Source: JAFCUW01 sp049897565
GTDB lineage: Bacteria > Pseudomonadota > Gammaproteobacteria > Burkholderiales > Burkholderiaceae_D
NCBI RefSeq assembly: GCF_049897565.1
Contig: NZ_JAFCWM010000001.1
Coordinates: 186,001-250,000, forward strand
DNA length: 64,000 nt
Direction of reading: 5' to 3'
Position 1 is the first letter of the stretch; the number at the start of each line of letters is the position of its first letter. The notes under the pieces are model-generated. The model searched no databases and had not been told where the DNA came from. It was given only the letters and a program-made list of their open reading frames with translations. The position numbers and the translations under genes are program-made. This document shows, piece after piece, positions 42,348 to 50,755 of the stretch.

Positions 42348-43762
42348 CCGCGTCGCTCAAGCTCAAGCTGTCGCTGTGGCTGACACTGGCGATCGTGATC
42401 ATCGCCGCCGCCGCCGGCGTGATCTCGTTCGTGTCGGCCACCGCCGAAGCGAACAGGATGCAGGACAACCAGTTGCTGCAAACGGGCTACCTGATCAGCC
42501 GACTCGACGCGGTGCCGGCGTCGCCATTGGCGCGCGAGCGCGCCGGTGACGTCGATTTCGATGCCCGCGTCGTCGTCCGCTTCCTGCAGACCGGGCCCGG
42601 ACTGCTGGCCGCGCCGCCGCCGCGCCCGCCGGTGTTTTCCAACCAGCTGGGCGACGGCCTGCAGACGGTCTTCGTCGGCAAGGAGCGCTGGCGGGTGTTC
42701 GTCAAGACCAACGCCAAGGGCGTGCGCGTGGCGGTGGGCCAGCAGACTTCGGTGCGCGATGCCGCCGCCAGCGCCAGCGCGCTGCGCACCTTGACGCCGA
42801 TCCTGATGCTGGTGCCGGTGCTGGTGCTGCTGGTCGGGGTGCTGCTGCGCCAGATGTTCAAGCCGTTCAAGGCGCTGGCCGATGAACTGGGGCGCCGCAC
42901 CGAGGCCGACCTGGGGCCGCTCGACCACGCCGGCCTGCCGTCGGAAGTGTGGCCGTTCGTCGTCGCGATCAATGCGCTGCTGGTGAGGATGGGGCGCGCG
43001 CTGTCCTCGCAGCGCAGGTTCATCGCCGATGCGGCCCACGAATTGCGTTCGCCGTTGACGGCGATGTCGTTGCAGGCCGAGCGCCTGGGCGCGGCGAACA
43101 TGCCGCACGAAGCGCGCACGCGGCTGCAGGCGCTAAGCGCCGGGCTGCAGCGCACCCGCCTCCTGCTCGACCAGATGCTGGCGCTGGCCAGGGCGCAGGA
43201 GTCGCGCTCGGATATGGCCACCAAAATATCGCTGCAGCACACTATCCGCGACGTGCTCGAGGACCTGGTGCCGATCGCGGAAGCGAAAAACGTCGACGTC
43301 GGCGTCATCGGCGACGCCGACGGCGAAGTCGATGCCCGCGGCATCGACCTGAAGGTGCTGGTCAAAAATCTGCTGGATAATGCAATCCGCTACACGCCGC
43401 CGGGCGGCCGGGTCGATATTACGGTGCACGGCAAGCCAGGCATGGTGATGCTGCAGGTGGACGACACCGGTCCCGGCATCGCGCCGGAAGAACGCGAGCG
43501 CGTGTTCGATTCGTTTTACCGGGTGCTGGGAAACGGCGAGATCGGTTCCGGCCTGGGGCTGGCGATTACCCGTACCGTCGCCGACAGCATGGCCGCGACC
43601 ATCGAGCTGTCGGACGCGCGTGCGCCGCGGAGCGGACTGCGGGTACTGGTGACGTTCGGGACGGCGCCTGACGGTTCGCCGCAACCGGTGGCATCAACTA
43701 GGGACCGGCCCGACGCAGCGGCACCAGAAAATCGACCAGTGCCGACGAATCGATCGGCTTGA
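42323..43762 (+). CDS. Membrane sensor histidine kinase partner
   Basis: A 479-residue class I kinase with two membrane segments (about 17-37 and 153-172) around a short periplasmic sensor domain of about 110 residues. It has an H-box (FIADAAHELRSPLTAMSL), N-box (LLDNAIRYTPPGG), G1 (DDTGPGIAPEERERVF) and G2 (GSGLGLAITRTV). The architecture is QseC-like. It is the last of five overlapping genes. What it senses is unknown; metal, pH or thiol stress would suit the neighbours. Confidence 0.9.
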   Translation: MDGFERPLAASLKLKLSLWLTLAIVIIAAAAGVISFVSATAEANRMQDNQLLQTGYLISRLDAVPASPLARERAGDVDFDARVVVRFLQTGPGLLAAPPPRPPVFSNQLGDGLQTVFVGKERWRVFVKTNAKGVRVAVGQQTSVRDAAASASALRTLTPILMLVPVLVLLVGVLLRQMFKPFKALADELGRRTEADLGPLDHAGLPSEVWPFVVAINALLVRMGRALSSQRRFIADAAHELRSPLTAMSLQAERLGAANMPHEARTRLQALSAGLQRTRLLLDQMLALARAQESRSDMATKISLQHTIRDVLEDLVPIAEAKNVDVGVIGDADGEVDARGIDLKVLVKNLLDNAIRYTPPGGRVDITVHGKPGMVMLQVDDTGPGIAPEERERVFDSFYRVLGNGEIGSGLGLAITRTVADSMAATIELSDARAPRSGLRVLVTFGTAPDGSPQPVASTRDRPDAAAPENRPVPTNRSA

Positions 43763-44482
43763 CCAGGTGGTGATCGAAGCCGGCAGCCAGCGTATTTTCC
43801 CGGTCCTGCGCGCCGCCGTAGCCGGTTGCTGCAATCAGCAGATCGCCGGCGGTTTCCGGGTGCTGGCGCAATCGCCTGGCCAGATCGTTGCCATCCATGT
43901 CCGGCAAACCGATGTCTTGCGAATCCGCTCGTCGCCCAGGTTGGCGATGGCCAGCAGGTCGGCTGCCGCGCGGATCGGCGCGAGCGGATTGCGCAGTTCG
44001 TGGGCGAGCATCGCCAAAAATTCATCCTTGCGCCGTTGCTGTTCCTGCAGCGTTTCGTACAGGCGCGCGTTTTCGAAGCCGCTGGCGGCGATCGATGCGA
44101 GCTGCTTCATGATGGCCTGGCCTTCGGCGGTGAAGTCGCCCTCGCCCTTGTCGCACGCCTGCACGATGCCGATGTTGCTGCCGTCCTGGGCCTTCAACGG
44201 CACCGCCATCCAGCCGACCGCTTCGCCGGCGAAGGCGCGCAGCAGGTAGGCAGTGATGCCCTTGGCCTGCAGCTGCGGGTCGGTCAGCACGTTGTAGCCG
44301 CCATGGAGCACATACTCATTCAGGGCGTCGCCCAGCGAGCCTTGCCACATCGTCTCCCAGGCCTTGTTTACTTGCAGCGTACGGCCGTCGGCGGCCAGCA
44401 ACTGCATGCTGATCGGCGCCTGGTCGAACACTTCGCGGAACCTGATCTCCGGGGTCATGGCGGGGGGACGGGTAACGCTCAT
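43698..44482 (-). pseudogene. Hybrid PAS-histidine kinase with the ATPase domain deleted
   Basis: From ATG 44482 the protein has a PAS domain (FREVFDQAPISMQLLAADGR), a GAF-like middle (ENARLYETLQEQQRRKDEFLAMLAHELRNPLAP with the H-box) and the helix after it up to DERIRKTS. It then switches frame straight into the receiver-domain segment DIGLPDMDGNDLARRLRQH, ATGYGG and HHLVKPID, ending at 43698. The dimerisation end, the whole ATPase domain and the first half of the receiver are gone, and the join near 43915 is out of frame. Its 3' end overlaps the sensor kinase gene tail by 65 bases on the other strand. Confidence 0.78.
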
Positions 44483-44525
44483 CGTTCAGTCGTCATTCGA
44501 GTGGTCGTCAGGGATACGCCGATCG

Positions 44526-46466
44526 TTACTGTGCTACCGCGCGCGTTTCGCGCCATGGTCCCGCTCTCGATGCCAGCGCGATGACGCAAAACTGGCTCTT
44601 GCCGTGGCGCTTGGATGTGTACAGCGCCGCATCGGCTTCGTGCGCAAGCGAATCGGCCGTTGCATCGGCGCCGAGCGCCACGCCAATGCTGACCGATACC
44701 TGGATCGCTTTTCCGTTCACCGAAAAAGGTTTTTGCAGCACGTCGAGGATTTTTCGCGCAACCGCTTCGCAATCTTCGACCGTGCCGACGCCTTCAAGCA
44801 CCACGGTAAATTCATCGCCGGCCAGACGCGCCAGGATGTCCGATTCGCGCAACGCGGACTTGACGCGCTTGCCGAACTCGATCAGCACCGCATCGCCGGC
44901 GCCGTGGCCATGGGTATCGTTAATTTTCTTGAAATTGTCGAGGTCCAGGTACATCAGGCCGAGCCGGGTGCCCTGGCGGCGCGACAGCGCCAGCGCTTTC
45001 TGCAGGTGGAATTCGTACACGCGGCGGTTCGGCAGGCCGGTCAGCGCATCGGCGTTCGCCAATGCCAGCAGCTGCCGTTCGTGTTCGCGCGACGCGGTCG
45101 AATCGGTTGCCAGCACGTAGATGCCGACCACCTCACCGTCGCGGTGGTGCGGAATGTACGTGGTATTCAAGATGCGCTCGTGGCCTTTGCGCTGCACCTT
45201 CGCTTCGAAATTGGTCATATGGCCGGCCAGCGCCTGCATCAGGCTGGGCTTTTGTTCCTCGTAAAAGGCGGTGCCGAATACGGCTTCGATCGTATTGCCG
45301 ATCATGTCGGCGTTGCGCTGTCCCAGCCACTCCTTGTAGACCGCATTGGCGAACTGGAACCGAAATTCCACATCGAGGTAGGAGATAAGGACCGGCACAT
45401 TATCGGTTATGGTGCGCAGCATCTGCTCGCTGCTGTGCAGCTTGTGCTGCCATTCATCGAGGTCGCTGATGTCTTTCAAGGCCACCACGGCGCCCAGGCG
45501 CTCGCCGGCGCAGCTCTGCATGCGCCGGCCGCTGGCGAGCACGGTGCGCCGCTTCATGCCGCGCGGCGCGATCACCATGCGGACATCCTTGACGGTGTCG
45601 CCGGCGAGCGCGCGCAGCAGCGGAATGCCGGCAGGCGCGAGGCGCGTTTTGCCGTCTGCTTCGTACAGGTCGTAGTGGTCGGCCCAGTCGCTGGCATCGA
45701 GCTGGCTTGGCAGCTGGCCATGAAATTCGCTGGCAGCACGATTGAAGAACGTCAGGTTGCCGTCGGCGTCGCACGCGATCACGCCCATGTCGACCGTGTC
45801 GAGTACGGCGTCGAGCAATTCTTCGCTGCGGCGCAGGCTCGTCTCGACTTCAGTGCGCTGGCGAATTTCGCGGTTCAGCGCGTCGTTCTTTTCCTGCAGC
45901 GCCAGCGTGCGTTCGCGTACGCGATTGTCGAGCGACGCGTTGAGCGCATGCAGGGCGCTTTCGGCATTGCCTCGCGCGAGCATGACGGCGTCGTGATTGA
46001 GTTCATGCTCGACCAGTTTGGCCAACGACCGCAACATCGACAATTGCTCATCGGTCAAGTTGCGCGGCCTGGTATCGATGATGCACAGGGTGCCGACGGC
46101 AAAGCCGTCATGCGAACGGATCGGCTGGCCGGCATAGAAGCGGATATGCGGCTCCCCGAGCACCAGTGCGTTGGCGGAAAATCGCGCATCTTGTCGCGCA
46201 TCTGCCACAACCAGGGTTTCCTCGGACTCGATGGCATGGCTGCAGAACGAGACCGAGCGGTCCGTTTCGCCGGCCCCCAGGCCAACGCGCGACTTGAACC
46301 ACTGCCGGTCGCTGTCAATCAGCGAGACGAGCGCGATGGGCACGCCGAATGCTGCGGTGGCAAGCAGGGTGAACTGATCGAAGCGGTGTTCCGCGGGGGT
46401 GTCCAGAATGGCCAGGCCGCGCAACGAGCGCAATCGGTAATGTTCATTAGATAATTTGTTGTCCAT
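44526..46466 (-). CDS. GAF-PAS-PAS-GGDEF diguanylate cyclase
   Basis: A 646-residue cytoplasmic signalling protein starting at MDNKLSNEHY (ATG 46466). It has a GAF domain (about 20-150; FSANALVLGEPHIRFYAGQPI), a coiled coil (about 160-230), two PAS domains, and a GGDEF domain (about 485-635; NADALTGLPNRRVYEFHLQ). The signature is AGDEF in ARLAGDEFTVVL, a variant seen in some active cyclases. The product-inhibition RxxD site (RESD) sits just upstream of it. No EAL domain. It would make c-di-GMP in response to a ligand or redox cue. Confidence 0.87.
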   Translation of the reverse strand: MDNKLSNEHYRLRSLRGLAILDTPAEHRFDQFTLLATAAFGVPIALVSLIDSDRQWFKSRVGLGAGETDRSVSFCSHAIESEETLVVADARQDARFSANALVLGEPHIRFYAGQPIRSHDGFAVGTLCIIDTRPRNLTDEQLSMLRSLAKLVEHELNHDAVMLARGNAESALHALNASLDNRVRERTLALQEKNDALNREIRQRTEVETSLRRSEELLDAVLDTVDMGVIACDADGNLTFFNRAASEFHGQLPSQLDASDWADHYDLYEADGKTRLAPAGIPLLRALAGDTVKDVRMVIAPRGMKRRTVLASGRRMQSCAGERLGAVVALKDISDLDEWQHKLHSSEQMLRTITDNVPVLISYLDVEFRFQFANAVYKEWLGQRNADMIGNTIEAVFGTAFYEEQKPSLMQALAGHMTNFEAKVQRKGHERILNTTYIPHHRDGEVVGIYVLATDSTASREHERQLLALANADALTGLPNRRVYEFHLQKALALSRRQGTRLGLMYLDLDNFKKINDTHGHGAGDAVLIEFGKRVKSALRESDILARLAGDEFTVVLEGVGTVEDCEAVARKILDVLQKPFSVNGKAIQVSVSIGVALGADATADSLAHEADAALYTSKRHGKSQFCVIALASRAGPWRETRAVAQ

Positions 46467-46722
46467 CAAGCACCGTAGAGTTGAGGTGCCTCTGGACGAG
46501 GCACGCAAAAAAGCATCCGGTGTTTGGCCCGATGGGCAGGATGAGTTTTCGGCAGCGGGAAGTTGGCTGGGTATCCATGGTAGCGCGGCACTTGCCATAG
46601 GTACAGTTTTATCTCATTTCTGGCAATAAAAGCGCAGTGGCAACGTTGGCACCGCGCCACTGCTGCGCTCATTTTTGATCTGGCACTTAACCGGTTTGCG
46701 GGGCAAGTCTAGTATTGGTTCT
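46467..46722. other. Intergenic region before tRNA-Cys with hairpin and possible promoter
   Basis: TAGTAT (46710-46715), 7 bases before the tRNA, is a plausible -10 with TTAACC (46687-46692) as a weak -35 at 17 bases. An imperfect long hairpin (AGCGCAGTGG at 46631-46640 against CCACTGCTGCGCT at 46657-46669) followed by ATTTTT precedes it and could insulate the tRNA from upstream transcription. No protein gene is seen. Confidence 0.45.
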
Positions 46723-46796
46723 GGCGAGGTAGCAAAGAGGTCATGCAGCGGCCTGCAAAGCCGTCCAGACAGGTTCGATTCCTGTCCTCGCCTCCA
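46723..46796 (+). tRNA. tRNA-Cys (GCA)
   Basis: A 74-base gene with a perfect 7-pair acceptor stem (GGCGAGG at 46723-46729 with CCTCGCC at 46786-46792), discriminator T, and an encoded CCA end (46794-46796). The anticodon loop is CTGCAAA with anticodon GCA. T arm ACAGG-TTCGATT-CCTGT is intact. It is followed within 11 bases by a strong terminator. Confidence 0.97.
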
Positions 46797-46806
46797 GGAT
46801 CCCGGA

Positions 46807-46835
46807 TAGCCCACTTTCGAGTGGGCTATTTTTTT
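46807..46835 (+). terminator. Rho-independent terminator of tRNA-Cys
   Basis: TAGCCCACT (46807-46815), loop TTCG, AGTGGGCTA (46820-46828), then seven T. A perfect 9-base-pair stem capped by a stable tetraloop. Confidence 0.93.
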
Positions 46836-46911
46836 ATGTTGATAAAAGAATCAATCGGTGCACTGATGGCTCGCCGCCGCCGCCGTGGTGTACCAGAGCA
46901 CGGTAGGCGGG

Positions 46912-47452
46912 CGCCAGGGAGGCCTACCTGGTCTACTGCCATACGCTCGACATCGGCAAGATATCGGGCGCTGACTTGAAGATCGGCCCGCTGCGCGGAG
47001 CAGGATTGACATTGAGGTTCGACTGGAACACCAACAGCGATGTCGGCTACATCTCGCGCATGCTCGTCGCCGGACCCACCCTGATCAATACCTCCGTCTT
47101 GCTGCTACGCGAAAGCAATGCGCCGAGCGGCGCCTTCCCGCCGATCTCTGCCGTTCGGGGACGCTACACGTACAAGGCGCACCCGATGCTGAGCGCCGAC
47201 TGGGGCATTGTCCTGAGCCCGCTGCTCTCCCTGGACGGCTATGCGAACTTCATCGCCAACAAGGGCCGCGACGAGGTCGACAATGCGACGGGAGCAGAAA
47301 CGACTATTGACCTGCAACTGATGTTTGACGTCGGCGCCATGGCGGGAGGGCGGAAGAAGATCATTGCCGTCCATGACGAATGCGCGGAAATAATCAGCGG
47401 TGTCGGAACTCGGGCCGGTTTTGGGTGCCTAATACCGACCGGGAGGAGGTGA
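46912..47452 (+). pseudogene. Tsx-like nucleoside-channel outer-membrane protein remnant
   Basis: An open frame covers the middle of a Tsx-like beta-barrel (AREAYLVYCHTLDIGKISGADL, GLTLRFDWNTNSDVGY, MLSADWGIVLSPLLSLDGYANF). There is no signal peptide or N-terminal third; the sequence directly upstream is a degenerate Arg-rich stretch next to the tRNA terminator. The C-terminal end after MFDVGAMAGG departs from the family and lacks the final strands. It is best read as a fragment. Confidence 0.55.
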
Positions 47453-47454
47453 CC

Positions 47455-47832
47455 ATGCAAAACCAACGGTACCGTGCATGCATCGACGCGTGCAACGATT
47501 GCGCCGACAATTGCGACGCGTGCGCCGTCGCATGCCTGCAGCAGGCTGATCCGAAACCGATGGCGCGCTGCATCGCGCTCGACATCGATTGCGCGCAGCT
47601 TTGCCGCGTGGTGGCTGGGTTCACGGCGCGCGGCAGCGAGGCGGCGGTCGACTTGTGCCAGGCGTGCGCCGAGGTGTGCGACATGTGCGCCGGCGAGTGC
47701 GCCAAGCATGCGATGCAGCATTGCCAGGAGTGCGCTGAGGCGTGCAGGCGCTGCGCCGACGAATGCCGCAGGGTCGGGTCGATGCCGCCGGCGAATGCGC
47801 CGGGAGCGGGGGCGGCGTCATCCGGGGTGTGA
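47455..47832 (+). CDS. Cysteine-rich four-helix-bundle copper-storage-like protein (Csp)
   Basis: A 125-residue protein with 19 cysteines, mostly as CxxxC/CxxC repeats along helices (CIDACNDCADNCDAC, LCQACAEVCDMCAGEC, CQECAEACRRCADEC). This is the pattern of the DUF326/Csp family, whose members bind many Cu(I) ions inside a four-helix bundle. There is no signal peptide, so it corresponds to the cytosolic Csp3 type. A very strong ribosome site (GGAGGAGGTGACC) precedes the ATG. The Ala/Gly/Pro-rich tail (last 18 residues) is probably disordered. Confidence 0.88.
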   Translation: MQNQRYRACIDACNDCADNCDACAVACLQQADPKPMARCIALDIDCAQLCRVVAGFTARGSEAAVDLCQACAEVCDMCAGECAKHAMQHCQECAEACRRCADECRRVGSMPPANAPGAGAASSGV

Positions 47833-47874
47833 ACGGCGGCAACGGCGACCCCATGTCGACACCAGCTACCGGCG

Positions 47875-49509
47875 TTACTTCTTGAACGTATCGCCGAAAA
47901 AATCGCCCTGGTTCCACGTCGGCTTCGCGCTGGCGTTGGCAATCTCCAGCGCGATGTTGTAGTTCAGCTGGGCGAAGCGGGCGGCGGCATCGAAATTGAA
48001 CGGCAGCCTCAGGTCGTCGCTCGGCTGGTGGTAGTGCGTCGCCAGGAACGTCGCCCACAGCTTGGCGCCGTCCTCGTTCTTGTTGAACGAATTCTGCCCC
48101 GGCACCAGGAAAATTGACGGTACGCCCTGCCTGACGAACATGTAGTGGTCGGACCGCGTGAACAGGCCTTGCGCCGGCCACGGATCGGCAATCAGGCCGA
48201 GTCCCATCTTCGCGGCCGCCCGCTGGACCGACCCCTTCATGCTGGAATGCTCGGCGCCGAACGCGACCACGTTCTTGAAGTCAAATGTCAGCAGCGGCAT
48301 GTCAAGGTTGACGTTGGCCACCATCGCGCCGGCCGGCACGGTGGGATTGGTGGCGAAATAATCCGACCCCAGCAAGCCCTTTTCTTCACCGGTCAGCGCG
48401 ACGAACAGCACCGAGCGCCTGGGCCGGGTCGCCGACTGGCTGAACAGGCGCGCCGTTTCGATCAGCGTCGCCACGCCGGAGGCATTGTCCATCGCGCCGT
48501 TGTAGATATTGTCGCCGGTCTTTTCCTTGACCTGGCCGATATGGTCGAGGTGGGCGCTGAAGACGACGTACTCGTTTTTCAGGCGCGGATCGCTGCCCTC
48601 GATCATGCCGACCACGTTGCTGCTGCGAACCTCGCTCAGCACGCGCTTGTGCGACAGCAACATCGACATCTTCAAATCCATCTGCGGCACCGGCTTGTTG
48701 GCCGCCGCCAGCGCATAGATGTCGTCGAGTCTGGCGTCGACCTGGGTGAACAGCTTCTTCGATGCCGCCAGGCTGAGCGCGACATCGTCCTGCAGCGCCG
48801 GCAGGCTGTGGGCCGGCTTGCCGGCCGAGTCCAGCCAGCTCATGCTGGGGAAGGCGTTGCGTTCCAGTACTTTGGCGAACGGCATCGCCTTTTCGGTATC
48901 GGGCGTCCACAGCGTGACGATGCCGACGGCGCCAAGTTGCGCTGCCAGCTTGCGTTTTTCGCGGCCGCTGCCGAAGTGGGCGCCTTCCTCGGTCGGGAAG
49001 CGGGTTGGCTTGCCTTGCAGGACGACGACGATCTTGCCCTTGACGTCGATGCCGGCGTAGTCGTTGTGGTTGAAGCGGTCGGCGCGGATGCCGTAGCCGA
49101 CGAACACCAGCGGCGCCGCCGCCGCGGCGCGCGGCTCGAGCACATCGGCGCCGATGACAAAATCAGTGTCGGCCGACAGCCGCTCGACGCCGGCGGCCGA
49201 GCTCAGTTCGACCACGCCAGACCCCGCCACCGCGCGCGACGCGCGCAGCGGCACGCTTTGCAGGTAGCTGCCCTTGCTGCCCTTCGGCGCCAGGCCGTAC
49301 TGCGCAAACTGGGCGGCGACGTAATTGGCGGCGATGTCGTAGCCGCGGCTGCCGGTGTCGCGCCCTTCGAGCAGGTCGTCGGCCAGGAACGCCAGGTGGG
49401 CGCGGATCGCCGCCTTGTCGGCCTTCGGAGTGGCGCCGGCGGCATGCGCGGCGCTGGCGGCGGCCAGCAGCAGCAACGCAGCGGCCAATGTGGAACGGTA
49501 GCGCATCAT
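47875..49509 (-). CDS. M28-family zinc aminopeptidase, exported
   Basis: A 544-residue metallopeptidase with signal peptide (STLAAALLLLAAASAAHAA), a PA-type insert in the first half and the M28 catalytic core. Zinc ligands are visible as the His in VVFSAHLDHIG, Asp in NGAMDNASGVATLIE, the Glu pair in LTGEEKGLLGS, Asp in VNLDMPLL and the distal His in RSDHYMFVRQG. It should cleave N-terminal residues in the periplasm or outside the cell. Its start overlaps the stop of the acyl-CoA dehydrogenase gene; ATG 49509 or 49506 are both possible. Confidence 0.88.
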   Translation of the reverse strand: MMRYRSTLAAALLLLAAASAAHAAGATPKADKAAIRAHLAFLADDLLEGRDTGSRGYDIAANYVAAQFAQYGLAPKGSKGSYLQSVPLRASRAVAGSGVVELSSAAGVERLSADTDFVIGADVLEPRAAAAAPLVFVGYGIRADRFNHNDYAGIDVKGKIVVVLQGKPTRFPTEEGAHFGSGREKRKLAAQLGAVGIVTLWTPDTEKAMPFAKVLERNAFPSMSWLDSAGKPAHSLPALQDDVALSLAASKKLFTQVDARLDDIYALAAANKPVPQMDLKMSMLLSHKRVLSEVRSSNVVGMIEGSDPRLKNEYVVFSAHLDHIGQVKEKTGDNIYNGAMDNASGVATLIETARLFSQSATRPRRSVLFVALTGEEKGLLGSDYFATNPTVPAGAMVANVNLDMPLLTFDFKNVVAFGAEHSSMKGSVQRAAAKMGLGLIADPWPAQGLFTRSDHYMFVRQGVPSIFLVPGQNSFNKNEDGAKLWATFLATHYHQPSDDLRLPFNFDAAARFAQLNYNIALEIANASAKPTWNQGDFFGDTFKK

Positions 49510-50705
49510 TGTGCTTTCTCGTTCGTGGTACGGAAGGGCCGCATGATGTCCTTGGCGATGCTCCAGCGGTGCACCTCGGACGGGCCGTCGTAAATGCGGA
49601 AGGCGCGCGCATCGGCAAAAATGCGCGCGACGATCGTCTCGTGGGTGACGCCCTGGCCGCCCAGCACCTGCACGCTGCGGTCGACCACGCGCCAGATCGC
49701 TTCCGACGAGATCACCTTCGCCACACTCGATTCGTGCTTGCCGAGGTGGCCCTGGTCGAGCACCCAGGCGCAGTGCCAGATCGACAGGCGCGTCACGTGC
49801 AGGTCCATTTCGTTGTCGGCCAGCTGGAAGCCGACGCCTTCATGCTGGCCGAGCGACTTGCCGAATGCCTGGCGCTGCGCGGCGTAGCGCACGGCGACGT
49901 CGTGCGCGCGGCGCGCCTGGCCGAGCCAGCGCATGCAATGCGTCAGGCGCGCCGGCGACAGGCGCACCTGGGCGTAGCGGAAGCCTTCGCCGGCCGCGCC
50001 GAGGATGTCGGCCGCGGGAATGCGCAGGTTCTCGAAGCGCACCACGCCGTGGCCGCCGGCAAAGCACGAGTCGAGCGAATCCATCAGGCGCTCGAGCACG
50101 ATGCCCGGCTGGTCCATGTCGGCCAGGAACATCGTCGCGCTGCCGTCTTCCAGCTTGGCCATGATGATCGCGAACGCGGCGCCCTCGGCGCCGGTGATGA
50201 ACCACTTGACGCCGTTGATGATGTAGTCGTCGCCGTCGCGCACCGCGGTCGTGGCAAGCATGCTCGGGTCGGCGCCGGCGCCGGGCGACGGTTCCGTCAT
50301 GCAAAAGCACGAGCGGATGTGGCCGGCGGCGAGCGGGCGCAGCCAGCGTTCCTGCTGCGCCGGCGTGGCCACTTCCTCCAGCAGGTGCATATTGCCCTCA
50401 TCGGGCGCGTGGATGTTCAGCGCGACTGGGCCGAGCGGCGAATAACCGGCTTCCTCGAACAAGATCGCCTTGGCGCGGTGGTCCAGCCCCAGGCCGCCCA
50501 TCGCCACCGACACGTGGCTCGACAGCAGGCCGGCCGCGCGGCCGAGCGCGACCAGCTCGCGGCGCAAGTCTTCGGTCGGGCCATGCGGCGTGCAGCGCGG
50601 ATCGCTTTCGAACGGGATGATCTTGTCGGCGATGAAACTGCGGGTGCGCTGCTGTAGTTCGAGCAGCGCGGGAGAAAGCGCGAAGTCCATGGTGGTCCCG
50701 GTCAT
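49506..50705 (-). CDS. Acyl-CoA dehydrogenase
   Basis: A 399-residue flavoprotein of the ACAD10/11-like branch. It has the FAD/substrate segment CFCMTEPSPGAGADPSML, WFITGAEGAAFAI, and the C-terminal QVLGGQGVTHETIVARIFADARAFRIYDGPSEVHR, with the Glu of GPSEVH in the catalytic-base position. It would introduce a 2,3 double bond into an acyl-CoA. The start is ATG 50705 or 50690. It is coupled by overlap to an exported peptidase gene, an unusual pairing. Confidence 0.88.
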   Translation of the reverse strand: MTGTTMDFALSPALLELQQRTRSFIADKIIPFESDPRCTPHGPTEDLRRELVALGRAAGLLSSHVSVAMGGLGLDHRAKAILFEEAGYSPLGPVALNIHAPDEGNMHLLEEVATPAQQERWLRPLAAGHIRSCFCMTEPSPGAGADPSMLATTAVRDGDDYIINGVKWFITGAEGAAFAIIMAKLEDGSATMFLADMDQPGIVLERLMDSLDSCFAGGHGVVRFENLRIPAADILGAAGEGFRYAQVRLSPARLTHCMRWLGQARRAHDVAVRYAAQRQAFGKSLGQHEGVGFQLADNEMDLHVTRLSIWHCAWVLDQGHLGKHESSVAKVISSEAIWRVVDRSVQVLGGQGVTHETIVARIFADARAFRIYDGPSEVHRWSIAKDIMRPFRTTNEKAQ

Positions 50706-50755
50706 GAGGTTGGCGGGCCGGCGGATCGCCGCCCCGAAGTTGCTGCAATATTACT

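Noticed and set aside
29517..46835. The similar ATAGCCC/GGGCTAT terminators at 29517 and 46807 as ends of a mobile element
   Set aside because: The shared part is a short GC stem with T-run that recurs as a terminator type; loops and flanks differ. Only the tRNA-Cys arm match is specific enough to report.
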